A stretch of DNA of 64,000 bases from Pseudomonadota bacterium (GCA_030145845.1 JAIXHJ010000003.1:186426-250425), one strand, 5' to 3'. Counted from the stretch's first letter, positions 26,060 through 34,922 are shown. Numbers and translations are program-made. The notes: generated by a model from the letters alone, not told the origin.

Positions 26060-27976
26060 TCAGAAATTCTTGGTTAAATAAATCAGCCATTCACGCCCGG
26101 TGACCGGACGGTTGGTGTAATCAAGAAAACGGTTATTGGTCAGATTGCTGATACGGATACCGGCGTCGGCGCTGGCAAAGGTGTAACGGTATGAAGCGCT
26201 GAGCAGCGCCCGTGTATCACCGGCAATCAGATTGCTGCGGTCGGTATACAGATCGTCGTCGTATTCTGCTGACATCTGCAGTTGCTGGGTGTGATAGCTG
26301 ATACCGGCCGTCCACTGCAGACTGGTGTGATAGGTACCGGCAATTTTATTGCCATCAAACGAGGCGACATCACTGTTCACTTCACTGTCGTAATGGCTGC
26401 CTGACAGATCGGTAAAAATATAATCACCGCACCAGGAAAACTGCCATTCCAGTCCGGTTAATACCGCATCACTGACATTTTCATAGCGGCCAATGCCACG
26501 CGAATCGTAAACCGGCACCAGAGCATTGCTCAGCTGACGCTGGAACAGGGTTGCCTGCAGCTGTGTATTCTGCAGCAGTTGCACTTGCAGTCCGGCGCTG
26601 TAGGTATTGCTGATTTCAGTTTCGATGTCTTCGTTACTGAGAAACAATCCGTGATCACCATAGCGTTCATACAGGGAGGGAACCCGGCCGGCACGTTTGA
26701 ACGCAGCAGACCAGGTGAACTGATTCCGTTTGTAATGAATAGCCGCGGAAAGGCCATTAAAAGCATCGCTGTAGGTGTCTTTTTCCTGTGTCGACTGTGG
26801 TCGGCTGAAGGCGTCAATACTGCGCCGGCTGATAGACATATCACTGCTCAGACTGTGGCTGGCATTATGCCAGCCGGCCTGCAGAGCGTAGTGTATTTCC
26901 CGTTGATAGGAATAGGTATCGCAATTACCTTCCGGTGTACTGCAGCTGCTGCTGTCGGCATCATTGCGGTAGCGGCTGCTGTAGTTCTGTTCCGATCCGT
27001 CAAGCTGGGCTTTCACTACCCAGGCAGAGAATGTTTTTTCCTGGCTCAGGGTCAGCTGATTATGGTCGTAGCGGTAGCGGTCATCGTCTTCACCGAGGCC
27101 GATTAACCCGGCAGTATCGGTGTAGGCTTCGTGAGTAATATGGCTGTTCAGCTGCCAGTGACTGATGCCGGCAGTAGTGTTGTGCCGGCCGCCCAGTTCA
27201 TATTCATTAGTGCGGCTTTCGAGGCTGGCATTATTTTCCGGGTTGTTACGGAAATAGTCGGGAATTTCTTTTTTCTGCCGGTTCAGGCGTATACGCCCGT
27301 GCAGGTTACTGAATAGCGCATTCAGCTGTACTGAATTACGGTAAAAACCGGCATTATTGAGTTTTTCATCCTGATCCCTGACCAGGCTGTCATCCGACGG
27401 TGCCGGTACTTCGTACAGATAATTGTTGTCGCTCTGCAGGTGTTCTGCCTGTACCGAAACCGCATCAGTAAGCTGTGTGGCGGCGGCGACAGACCAGGTG
27501 CCATAGGAACCGGCCTGCAGATTGATGCTGCTGTCTGCGGACTGCTGACGGGTGGTGATATAAACAGTTCCGCCAATGGCGTCATCAATATGGTCACGGC
27601 TGACGCCATCACGCACGATTTCAATGCTTTCAATCTGACTGAGCGGAATGCGGTTAATATCGTAACTGCCGTACTGAGCGCTGCTTTCTTCGACACCGTT
27701 AATAACAACCCGGGTGTGCTGGCCGGATGCTCCGCGGATGGATAGCAGGGCCGGATTGCCGATACCACTCAGCTGTTGTACCTGAATACCATTAACGCGG
27801 GCGAGAAAATCGCTGAGCGTAAAAAAACGACCTTCAATGTCAGCGCGGGAGAAGTACAGGCTGCCGGAAACGGATGGGTCATCCTGAGCGGTGATGGTCA
27901 CATCATCCAGTTCGGTTCCGCTGGCATAAACGCCGGCAGACAACAGACATAATCCGGGTAATAAAAAATAGCGCAT
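26060..27976 (-). CDS. btuB: TonB-dependent vitamin B12 receptor, BtuB-like
   Basis: Outer-membrane importer for cobalamins, 638 residues. A signal peptide (MRYFLLPGLCLLSAGVYA) precedes a TonB-box-like segment (LDDVTITAQ), the plug (RVNGIQVQQLSGIGNPALL, SIRGASGQHTRVVINGVE, IPLSQIESIEIVRDGVS) and a 22-strand barrel ending in Phe (LIYLTKNF). The plug spacing and TNEYELGGRH region follow BtuB. The decisive evidence for the substrate is the cobalamin riboswitch in its leader. It heads an operon with the propeller lipoprotein and pduO. Confidence 0.92.
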   Translation of the reverse strand: MRYFLLPGLCLLSAGVYASGTELDDVTITAQDDPSVSGSLYFSRADIEGRFFTLSDFLARVNGIQVQQLSGIGNPALLSIRGASGQHTRVVINGVEESSAQYGSYDINRIPLSQIESIEIVRDGVSRDHIDDAIGGTVYITTRQQSADSSINLQAGSYGTWSVAAATQLTDAVSVQAEHLQSDNNYLYEVPAPSDDSLVRDQDEKLNNAGFYRNSVQLNALFSNLHGRIRLNRQKKEIPDYFRNNPENNASLESRTNEYELGGRHNTTAGISHWQLNSHITHEAYTDTAGLIGLGEDDDRYRYDHNQLTLSQEKTFSAWVVKAQLDGSEQNYSSRYRNDADSSSCSTPEGNCDTYSYQREIHYALQAGWHNASHSLSSDMSISRRSIDAFSRPQSTQEKDTYSDAFNGLSAAIHYKRNQFTWSAAFKRAGRVPSLYERYGDHGLFLSNEDIETEISNTYSAGLQVQLLQNTQLQATLFQRQLSNALVPVYDSRGIGRYENVSDAVLTGLEWQFSWCGDYIFTDLSGSHYDSEVNSDVASFDGNKIAGTYHTSLQWTAGISYHTQQLQMSAEYDDDLYTDRSNLIAGDTRALLSASYRYTFASADAGIRISNLTNNRFLDYTNRPVTGREWLIYLTKNF

Positions 27977-28012
27977 AAAACTCTCAGGTTTTATACGGCA
28001 GACAAAGAGAAC

Positions 28013-28033
28013 AAAAACGGAAGCGGTTCCGGC
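28013..28033 (-). terminator. Attenuator terminator of the cobalamin riboswitch
   Basis: Read on the minus strand: CGGAA, loop CCGC, TTCCG and five T, 37 bases before the btuB start codon and after the aptamer. This is where an adenosylcobalamin-bound leader would stop transcription. Confidence 0.65.
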
Positions 28034-28084
28034 TGCAGGTTTTGCCCTCCGCCGCCCACCGCAACGTCAGTATCAGACACATTC

Positions 28085-28281
28085 GTGTATCAGGCCGGTA
28101 TCCGGGCTGACGACCTGTTTCAGCTGAGCTGATCCGCTGACAACGCCTTCCCGTGCGGGGCACAGTGGCATGTTGCTGTCAGTATGGTCGATCACCGTTG
28201 CGGGGGCAGCGCTGGATTGGTATGAGCATCACCAGACTTCCCGTTTAACCCGTCAGCAGAAAGCATCAGGGCACCTGTTGG
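28085..28281 (-). ncRNA. Cobalamin riboswitch
   Basis: On the minus strand the conserved blocks of the B12 aptamer appear in order: CAGGTGCC, GGTTAAACGGGAA, GGTG, CCAATCC, GCTGCCCCCGCAACGGT, TGCCACTG, GCACGGGAAGGC and the closing GTCAGCCCGGATACC. The predicted transcript start (28281) begins just before the first block. It controls btuB, the propeller lipoprotein and pduO. Edges are approximate. Confidence 0.95.
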
Positions 28282-28287
28282 CGGCGA

Positions 28288-28316
28288 GAGTATCCGCTGC
28301 CGGCAAAGGGGTCAAG
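28288..28316 (-). promoter_or_regulatory. Sigma-70 promoter of the B12 operon
   Basis: TTGACC (-35), 17 bases and TACTCT (-10) on the minus strand, placing +1 at about 28281, at the edge of the riboswitch. It overlaps no coding sequence and lies just after the histidine kinase stop. Confidence 0.65.
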
Positions 28317-28323
28317 ACGGATG

Positions 28324-30300
28324 TCAGGAAATCATAGCGTCGGCGGCAGTGGCCGGTGAAGCAGGCAGAACGATTTCAAACGCAGCACCGTGACTGAAGG
28401 ATGACTGGCGGCAGCTGAGCTGGCCCTGATGATGGCTGGTGATAATAAAATACGAGACGAACAGCCCCAGTCCGGTGCCTTTGCCGACGTCTTTGGTGGT
28501 GTAGAAAGGTTCAAAGATATGGGCCGCCAGTTCCGGGCGGATACCACAGCCATTGTCTTCAATCACAATGCAGGGCGCCTGATTTTTCCGGTGAGTGCGG
28601 ATGCGGATTTCTGCCTGCCAGCCGGGTTCCGCCACCCGGATCTGAGAGGCACACTCCAGCAGCGCCTGCTGGGCATTCTGCAGAATATTCAGCAGTACCT
28701 GTTCAATTTCACTGGCCAGAACATCGGCCCACAGCGGTTCTGCCTGCGGTTCGAACTGCAGGCGGATATCGCGCAGCCCGGAATCGCCCTGGGCAATGAC
28801 CAGGCTGTCAGCAATCAGGCGGTTCAGATCGCGGCGCTGTTTATGGTGCTGATCAGGACGGGAAAACTGCAGCATATTGCCGACAATTTCTGCCGCCCGT
28901 TCACCGGCGCCCTGAATATTATCCATAAACTGCAGAATCTCGCGCTGCTGCAGATATTGCTGCAGCGCCGCCATACTGAGACCTGTGTTGTCGGCGGCCT
29001 GCTGGTTGGCATCCAGTCCCGGCTGCAGACGACGGCGGATATTCTGCAGGTTCTGCAGAATAGCCCCCAGCGGGTTATTGATTTCATGCGCGATGCCGGT
29101 GGCCAGACCGGCGACGGTGGCCATTTTTTCGCCCTGCACCATGATTTCTTCCATGCGCTGGCGCTGGGAAATATCGTCAATGCGCAATACCTGCCGCGCC
29201 TGCTGCTGACCATGCAGCGGATAAACAATCAGATCGGCTTTAAGCGGGCGGATAAAGCTGCTGATATCCACCCGCTCCTGTTTTCTGACCTCGCTGGCAC
29301 CGGGACGGAACAGGGTACCGCAGCAGAAACCGAGCTCCGGCAGCAGCTGCAGCAGATCGCGCCCGGCCAGCTGCTGATGCTGGTGACCCAGCCATTCGCC
29401 GGCCTGCTGATTGCACTGCACGATATGCAGATCGTCATCCAGCGTGAACAGGGCAGAAGGCATGGCATTAATGATGGCATCGAGCAGCTGCTGGGTGTTG
29501 GTCAGCTGGGTTTCAATACCACGCCGTACTGACACTTCCTGTGCCAGATGTTCATTGATCTGCCGGGTTTCGGTGGACAGGCGGATGGCCCGCAGGCGCG
29601 CACTCTCAGCCTGCTGGTGAGCGTTACGCAGGTTGAGGGTGCGCTGATTGTGCTGCCACAGCAGATCATTCAGCGCCTGTACCAGCCGCTGCATATCCGG
29701 ATCGGGCGTGGCGAGAGTGGCGTGCTCATCGTCGCCGCTGGCGCGGGTCGCCTGGTCGATATCCTGCAGCAGCTTCTGGTAGGGACGTTTCTGCCAGTAG
29801 CGGTTACCGGCATACAGAATAAAAATCAGCAGTGCCGACGCGGTGACCACAAACAGGGTCGTGGTCAGGGTGTCGAGCAGGAAGAAGCCGGGTAATGACA
29901 GATCACTGCGCAGCAGCAGGGTCATATCGCCCTGATGGCTTGCCAGCTCATAGGCCTGAACGGCGGGCAGGGTCCGGCTGCTTTGCAGGCTGCTGCTGAA
30001 CCGGGGGCTATGGCGGTAACTGTGCACCAGCCGCTGACCTCCGGCGTTGTAAAGCGCGGCTTCATCAATCTGATAATGGCTGGTGATCAGGTTCAGTACC
30101 GACTGCAGTGTCGCGGGGTCGGTGGACTGCTGCGCCAGCTGAATACGGATCAGCCCGGCAAACGCGTCCTGGGTGGCTGGTGTCAGATGTTCACGGCCAA
30201 TGCGGTCGGCGGCGAAAAAATAGGCACTGGCGCTGAGCAGCGTGATCAGCACACAGACCAGCACCGTCGCAAGCATGGTTTTCTGCCGGGCCAGTAACAT
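28324..30300 (-). CDS. Membrane sensor histidine kinase with PAS domain, orphan
   Basis: A 658-residue kinase: TM1 at about residues 9-30, a periplasmic sensor of about 105 residues, TM2 at about 137-163, a helical linker with coiled coil (about 200-265), a PAS domain (about 270-385: AIINAMPSALFTLDDDLHIV), HisKA with phosphoacceptor H405 in ATGIAHEINNPLGAI, and HATPase (LNILQNAQQALLE, VIEDNGCGIRPEL, FYTTKDVGKGTGLGLFVSYF). The HxINNPLxAI box is typical of NtrB/DctB-like kinases. No response regulator is encoded nearby, so the partner is elsewhere. AAGGAG precedes the ATG. Signal unknown. Confidence 0.93.
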   Translation of the reverse strand: MLLARQKTMLATVLVCVLITLLSASAYFFAADRIGREHLTPATQDAFAGLIRIQLAQQSTDPATLQSVLNLITSHYQIDEAALYNAGGQRLVHSYRHSPRFSSSLQSSRTLPAVQAYELASHQGDMTLLLRSDLSLPGFFLLDTLTTTLFVVTASALLIFILYAGNRYWQKRPYQKLLQDIDQATRASGDDEHATLATPDPDMQRLVQALNDLLWQHNQRTLNLRNAHQQAESARLRAIRLSTETRQINEHLAQEVSVRRGIETQLTNTQQLLDAIINAMPSALFTLDDDLHIVQCNQQAGEWLGHQHQQLAGRDLLQLLPELGFCCGTLFRPGASEVRKQERVDISSFIRPLKADLIVYPLHGQQQARQVLRIDDISQRQRMEEIMVQGEKMATVAGLATGIAHEINNPLGAILQNLQNIRRRLQPGLDANQQAADNTGLSMAALQQYLQQREILQFMDNIQGAGERAAEIVGNMLQFSRPDQHHKQRRDLNRLIADSLVIAQGDSGLRDIRLQFEPQAEPLWADVLASEIEQVLLNILQNAQQALLECASQIRVAEPGWQAEIRIRTHRKNQAPCIVIEDNGCGIRPELAAHIFEPFYTTKDVGKGTGLGLFVSYFIITSHHQGQLSCRQSSFSHGAAFEIVLPASPATAADAMIS

Positions 30301-30310
30301 AAAGGCTCCT

Positions 30311-31219
30311 TCAGGATGAACGGTCGCTGTGTTCCTGCAGCTGCTGGTAAATGCTGCTGTTCAGTGGTGCAGGAACACCGGCCTTGTGGGCACAGTGAAG
30401 CAGATAACCTGTGATCCAGGGAAGTTCGGTCGGCCGTCCGGCAAGAATATCCTGCAGCGTTGAGGAACGGTTGGCGGCTGTGGCGCGGGCAACGGCTTGG
30501 GCACGCTGTACCAGTGGTTCGCTCAGTGACCAGCCCAGCTGTTCAGACAGTGTGGCAGTTTCCTGCGCCAGTGCCAGCAGTTGCGTGTGATAGCGGCGGT
30601 TACTGACCAGTTCGCCATTGCGGCAGCGGAACAGTGCCGTGAGCGGGTTAATCACGGCATTGATGGCCAGTTTTTCCCGCATCGGCTGGCGGATATCCGC
30701 CACCGCGGTGACTGCCGGTGGCAGGGGTATCCCGCTGGCGTCTTCCTGCCAGGGGCCGGCCAGGGTATTGCCGGCGCCGGCGTGAACAACCCGTGGCGGT
30801 TGGCCGGCAGCGGTATCCAGATACGCACCTTCGGTGGAAATGCCGGCCCACAGGCGGCACGGCAGACCCTGCTGCTGCAGCCAGTCAGCACAGGCCTGCT
30901 GCTGACCCATACCATTCTGTAACAGCAGGATTCTGTCGACCGCCGGCAGTTGTGCCGCCCATTGTTGCAGCGCAGGCAGTGTATCGGCCGCCTTGGTGGT
31001 CACGACCAGCCAGTCGAGTCCGGTGCCCTGCCAGACCGGCAGCTGCAGCATCTGTTGCTGACCGTTGAGCCACTGCAGACGCCGTTGTTGTGCTGCGGCG
31101 TGGCGGCCGGCGCGGGGCAGGCAGACGGGTTGCAGGCGGTGCCAGTGGCCGGCCATCAGGGTACCGACCGCACCGAGCCCGAGCAGGCCGACACGGAGTG
31201 AAGGGGAGTTTGCTGTCAT
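30311..31219 (-). CDS. panE: 2-dehydropantoate 2-reductase family protein
   Basis: A ketopantoate reductase-family oxidoreductase of 302 residues; PanE makes pantoate for coenzyme A using NADPH. The nucleotide loop is VGLLGLGAVGTLMAGHW; ATTKAADTLPALQQW, LLLQNGMGQQQ and EKLAINAVINPLTALFRCRNGEL (conserved Lys and Asn of the active site) follow the family. The ATG at 31219 has no ribosome site but lies exactly seven bases after a TATAAT box, so the mRNA is probably leaderless. Family members also include other ketoacid reductases, so PanE activity is likely but not certain. Confidence 0.87.
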   Translation of the reverse strand: MTANSPSLRVGLLGLGAVGTLMAGHWHRLQPVCLPRAGRHAAAQQRRLQWLNGQQQMLQLPVWQGTGLDWLVVTTKAADTLPALQQWAAQLPAVDRILLLQNGMGQQQACADWLQQQGLPCRLWAGISTEGAYLDTAAGQPPRVVHAGAGNTLAGPWQEDASGIPLPPAVTAVADIRQPMREKLAINAVINPLTALFRCRNGELVSNRRYHTQLLALAQETATLSEQLGWSLSEPLVQRAQAVARATAANRSSTLQDILAGRPTELPWITGYLLHCAHKAGVPAPLNSSIYQQLQEHSDRSS

Positions 31220-31225
31220 GCGTTG

Positions 31226-31253
31226 ATTATAGGGGGAGGCAGGCTGAAGTTAA
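31226..31253 (-). promoter_or_regulatory. Promoter giving a leaderless panE transcript
   Basis: On the minus strand TTAACT (-35 like), 16 bases and a perfect TATAAT (31231-31226). Counting seven bases from the box puts +1 at 31219, the A of the panE ATG, and there is no Shine-Dalgarno sequence. Confidence 0.55.
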
Positions 31254-31270
31254 CAGCCTGCCGGAATGGA

Positions 31271-32332
31271 TCAGGGCAGGCTGGCGGTTGTCTGACTGTC
31301 TTCTGCGGTCGCGGTTTCGGTCGCGGCAGAAGTCTCCCCGCTGGCGGCTTCTGCATCGCCGGCGCTGTTTTCTTCCCCGGTTCCGCTGGCCGCCGCTGTC
31401 ATGCTGCCCGGCAGGGGAAGCCACAGCTGATGCAGCTTGTTGCGTACATTGTCGGTGTGATCGGCGGGCAGGTTGCGCAGCCACAGACGCAGGCGTTCTT
31501 CGTCTTCATCGACCAGACCGGTCATGGCGTCCAGGGGAATGCCACGTTCGGTCAGCAGCCAGACCACCAGAGGCATCAGATGATGAAAACGGCGGCGCTG
31601 CAGTTTATCGGTCAGTTCTTCGCTGCTGAGTTCAAAATAACGGGCGACCAGACCGCAGGCATCGTCAAACAGGCGGCCGATATCGGCGCGGCTGTAGGCT
31701 GACTGCACCAGAGCCTCGCGTTTCATATGCTGATCAACCCAGTGATCACGGGCCAGTGCCTGATACAGAGGATGGCTGCCGTGTTCCAGATCGAGATGAC
31801 TGCTGACGCGCTGCGACATCACATCAATGTAGTGCTGTGAACGGTTACGGCGGCTGTGTGACAGCAGGTTGAGCATGGATTCGGTATCAATCCACGACGG
31901 TGGCTGCGGCATGCGGTAGCAGTGATCGGAACTCCACGGCCAGAGGTCGGCATCGGCAACCAGACCGTTGCGGCGCGGCCAGTCGTGCAGTTGCAGGATC
32001 AGGTCGCAGAGATAGGCCTGTTCATCGACCAGCAGGATCACGCCCTGATCGGACAGCAGCTGACGGCGCTTATTCCAGCAGCGTTCGTGCATGCTGTCGA
32101 AAGCGCTCTGGATGTCATCCATTACTTCCGTCCAGTCCCGCTCACAGCGCAGTACAAACTGCATACGCTGTTCTTCCAGCACGTAGGCCAGCAGACGGGT
32201 TTTTGGAACCGAGGCAAGCAGCTGCCGGCCGTATTCATATTCGAATACAGAATTGAAAACCGGCTGGTCTTTCGCTCCGGTGACCGAGAAGTAATAAACT
32301 CCGGCCCCGTGCAGGGTCATTTTCGTTTGCAT
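31271..32332 (-). CDS. Degenerate REP-associated tyrosine transposase (RAYT)-like protein
   Basis: A 353-residue protein whose first 160 residues follow the Y1/RAYT transposase pattern: YYFSVTGAKDQPVF, LLAYVLEEQRMQFVLRC, and the C-terminal box YLCDLILQLHDWPRRNGLVA, then WPWSSDHCYR and SWIDTESML. The HUH motif, normally NHYHLL after AYVLM, reads QRMQFV, so both catalytic histidines (positions 56 and 58) are replaced. The WxGRY-type box is also gone. Residues 160-310 add a helical domain, and the C-terminus is Ala/Thr/Glu-rich low complexity. It looks like a domesticated nucleic-acid-binding descendant of a RAYT rather than an active enzyme (inference). The start is uncertain (32320 also possible). 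Confidence 0.7.
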   Translation of the reverse strand: MQTKMTLHGAGVYYFSVTGAKDQPVFNSVFEYEYGRQLLASVPKTRLLAYVLEEQRMQFVLRCERDWTEVMDDIQSAFDSMHERCWNKRRQLLSDQGVILLVDEQAYLCDLILQLHDWPRRNGLVADADLWPWSSDHCYRMPQPPSWIDTESMLNLLSHSRRNRSQHYIDVMSQRVSSHLDLEHGSHPLYQALARDHWVDQHMKREALVQSAYSRADIGRLFDDACGLVARYFELSSEELTDKLQRRRFHHLMPLVVWLLTERGIPLDAMTGLVDEDEERLRLWLRNLPADHTDNVRNKLHQLWLPLPGSMTAAASGTGEENSAGDAEAASGETSAATETATAEDSQTTASLP

Positions 32333-32443
32333 ACAGATAATTTAGCTGAGTTTTCTGTAACTTCCAGTGGCGGCAGGTCTTGGCCTTCAGGCCGGGGCGC
32401 GGGTTAGAATAGCGCCTTTGCCAATCAGCCGGAGAAGTGAGTT

Positions 32444-32929
32444 ATGCCGTCGTTTGACGTTGTTTCAGAAGTGGATAAGCACGAAGCACAGAATGCCGTG
32501 GATCAGGCTAACCGTGAGCTGAGCACGCGGTTTGATTTCCGTGGCGTGCAGGCCGGCTTTGAGCTGAACGATTTTGTTGTCACCCTGACGGCTGAGCAGG
32601 AGTTCCAGCTGGATCAGATGAAGCCGATGCTTACCGGTGCCATGGTGAAGCGCGATATCAAGGTTTCCTGTCTCGAATACAGCAAGCCGGAAGGCTCGGG
32701 CAAACAGATCAAGATCAGGGCCACGATGCGTCAGGGTATCGACAGTGATCTGGGCCGTAAAATGGTGAAGATGGTCAAAGACAGCAAAATCAAGGTTCAG
32801 GTGTCGTTGCAGGGGGATACCGTGCGCGTACAGGGCAAGAGCCGTGATGACCTGCAGAAAGTGATGGCCATGTTCCGCAGCGATGAAAGCATTGATATGC
32901 CGCTGGCATTCAAGAACTTCAAAGACTGA
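32444..32929 (+). CDS. yajQ: YajQ family nucleotide-binding protein
   Basis: A 161-residue cytosolic protein of the YajQ (DUF520) family: PSFDVVSEVDKHEAQNAVDQ, STRFDFRG, IKVSCLEYSKPEGSGKQ and IKVQVSLQGDTVRVQGKSRD. The two ferredoxin-like domains bind RNA or nucleotides, and Xanthomonas and Pseudomonas members bind cyclic di-GMP and influence transcription. GGAG precedes the ATG. A globin-coupled diguanylate cyclase and a PilZ protein elsewhere in the window make c-di-GMP signalling plausible. Role here not proven. Confidence 0.95.
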   Translation: MPSFDVVSEVDKHEAQNAVDQANRELSTRFDFRGVQAGFELNDFVVTLTAEQEFQLDQMKPMLTGAMVKRDIKVSCLEYSKPEGSGKQIKIRATMRQGIDSDLGRKMVKMVKDSKIKVQVSLQGDTVRVQGKSRDDLQKVMAMFRSDESIDMPLAFKNFKD

Positions 32930-32947
32930 TATCAGGCTGCCTTTGTC

Positions 32948-34300
32948 TTGACCTCTCTTAACTGGTGGCGTGAAGCCCTGCAGATCTACAGCCGCAAACC
33001 GGTGGTTGTGATCGCCTTCCTGGGCTTTGCCGCCGGCCTGCCGTTTCTGCTGGTGTTTTCCACCCTGACTGCCTGGCTGCGTGATGTCGGTGTTGAACGC
33101 ACCGCTATTGGTTTCTTTGCCTGGGTGGGCATTACGTATTCGGTGAAAGTGTTCTGGGCACCAGTGGTCGACCGGCTGTCGCTGCCGCTGCTGGGGCGTT
33201 ATCTGGGCCAGCGCCGCAGCTGGATTGTGCTCGGCCAGCTGGGCATCGCTGCCGGTCTGTTGCTGATGAGTACCCTGAACCCGCAGCAGTCGCTGTGGCT
33301 GATTGCCCTGGCGGCTCTGTTAGTAGCCTTCTCGTCGTCCACACAGGATGTGGCGCTGGATGCTTTCCGCATTGAATCGGCGGAAGAAACCCTGCAGGGG
33401 GCGATGTCGGCTGCTTATATTTTCGGCTACCGTCTGGCGCTGCTGGTGGCGGGGGCCGGGGCGCTCTACATCGCTGAATGGGGTAACTGGTCGCTGGCCT
33501 ATTTCTGTATGGCGATGCTGATGGGCATCGGCGTGCTCAGTGTTCTGTGGGCTGATGAGCCTGCGCATCAGACCCGCGCCGAGCGTGATGCCAGTGAAGC
33601 GGAAATGGTGGATGCCGTTATGGGGCGGCCAATGCATCTGGCACAACGGCCACGCTGGCAGCGCTGGCTGCTGGGCGCGGTCATCTGTCCACTGCTGGAA
33701 TTCTTTCAGCGTAACGGCCGTTTTGCTCTGCTGATGCTCGCTTTTATCGCCCTGTTCCGCCTCAGTGACATCACCATGGGCGTGATGGCCAATCCGTTTT
33801 ATCTCGATCTGGGCTACAGCAAGGCGGAAATCGCCAGCGTGGCCAAGATCTTCGGCTTCTTTATGACCATTTTCGGCTCCGCGCTGTGCGGAGTACTGGT
33901 GGTGCGCTTCGGTATCATGCGGCCACTGCTGCTGGGAGCGGTGATGGTGGCCGCCACCAATCTGCTGTTTGCCGCGCTGGCCGTGGCGGGCAGTACCGGG
34001 ACGCCGTCGCTGAACTGGCTGGCATTGGTGATCAGCGCCGATAACCTCAGCGGCGGTATTGCCAGTACGGCTTTCGTTGCCTACCTCTCAAGTCTGGCGA
34101 ACCGGCATTACACCGCGACCCAGTATGCTCTGTTCAGTTCACTGATGACGCTGCCGGGTAAATTTATCAGCGGTTTTTCCGGCTGGGTGGTGGATGGCTT
34201 CGGCTACAGCGAGTTCTTCACGCTGGCAGCCATCCTGGGTCTGCCGGCGATTGTGCTGGTGCTGGTACTGATGCGGCACCAGCGGCTCCGGACGGTCTGA
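32948..34300 (+). CDS. ampG: AmpG-family muropeptide MFS transporter
   Basis: A 450-residue, roughly 12-14-helix major-facilitator permease of the AmpG family, which imports anhydromuropeptides released during cell-wall turnover. The N-terminal block WREALQIYSRKPVVVIAFLG, with AAGLPFLLVFSTLTAWLRDVGV, is family-typical, as are SSSTQDVALDAFRIE and the RLSDITMGVMANPFYLDLGY region. No ATG is available; the start appears to be TTG at 32948, 18 bases after yajQ, with a weak AGG upstream. Two genes are probably co-transcribed. Confidence 0.9.
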   Translation: MTSLNWWREALQIYSRKPVVVIAFLGFAAGLPFLLVFSTLTAWLRDVGVERTAIGFFAWVGITYSVKVFWAPVVDRLSLPLLGRYLGQRRSWIVLGQLGIAAGLLLMSTLNPQQSLWLIALAALLVAFSSSTQDVALDAFRIESAEETLQGAMSAAYIFGYRLALLVAGAGALYIAEWGNWSLAYFCMAMLMGIGVLSVLWADEPAHQTRAERDASEAEMVDAVMGRPMHLAQRPRWQRWLLGAVICPLLEFFQRNGRFALLMLAFIALFRLSDITMGVMANPFYLDLGYSKAEIASVAKIFGFFMTIFGSALCGVLVVRFGIMRPLLLGAVMVAATNLLFAALAVAGSTGTPSLNWLALVISADNLSGGIASTAFVAYLSSLANRHYTATQYALFSSLMTLPGKFISGFSGWVVDGFGYSEFFTLAAILGLPAIVLVLVLMRHQRLRTV

Positions 34301-34328
34301 TCACTCTGACCGCCAGGGCAGCGTCTGC

Positions 34329-34922
34329 TCAGGAGGCGCCTTTCAGCGCCGCCTGAATACCTTGCTTTTCCGCTTTCTGCAGCCATTGCTCTATGGTCTG
34401 TTCACTGGCTTTTATTACCGGTCCGAACAGTTCGGTGGTGACCGGCCGGAAACCACTGAAACCCAGTGTGGCCTTGCCCAGCTGATGTACCGCCGGCGCT
34501 TTCTGAAACCAGCGGAAATACCACGGCGGGGTATCCAGGGTGAACAGCAGCGTGGCGCGCCGGCCTTTCAGCAATTGTGTAGGCAGTGCCTGGCCGGCCT
34601 CATAATGGAAGGCGAAACCGGGCAGAAAGGTGCGGTCGATCAGGCCTTTCAGTCGCGCCGGTACACCACCCCACCAGACCGGGGCAACAATCACCAGATG
34701 ATCGCAGTCCTGTACGGCCTGCTGAAATTTGAACAGGTCGGCTTCCGGTTCCTGAATCACCTGATAGCCGCGTTGCAGGTTGGCATCAAACACCATATCG
34801 GCCAGATTAAACCGGGTGACTCTGGCGTGTTGTTCCGCGCCGGCCTGAAAGCGGTCGGCGAGCGCGCCGCACAGGCGGTTATTATCGGGGTGGCCATTAA
34901 GAATCAGTATGTGTCCGGGCAT
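34329..34922 (-). CDS. NAD(P)H quinone reductase/flavodoxin-like oxidoreductase
   Basis: A 197-residue FMN/FAD flavodoxin-fold enzyme of the NQO1/MdaB/KefF family: HILILNGHPDNNRLCGALAD at the flavin site, VIVAPVWWGGVPARLKGLIDRTF and the FLPGFAFHYE block. Members reduce quinones or act as ancillary oxidoreductases. It is 50 bases downstream of a MerR gene on the same strand; such regulators often control stress-induced quinone reductases, so it may be the target (inference). GGAA precedes the ATG. Confidence 0.88.
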   Translation of the reverse strand: MPGHILILNGHPDNNRLCGALADRFQAGAEQHARVTRFNLADMVFDANLQRGYQVIQEPEADLFKFQQAVQDCDHLVIVAPVWWGGVPARLKGLIDRTFLPGFAFHYEAGQALPTQLLKGRRATLLFTLDTPPWYFRWFQKAPAVHQLGKATLGFSGFRPVTTELFGPVIKASEQTIEQWLQKAEKQGIQAALKGAS

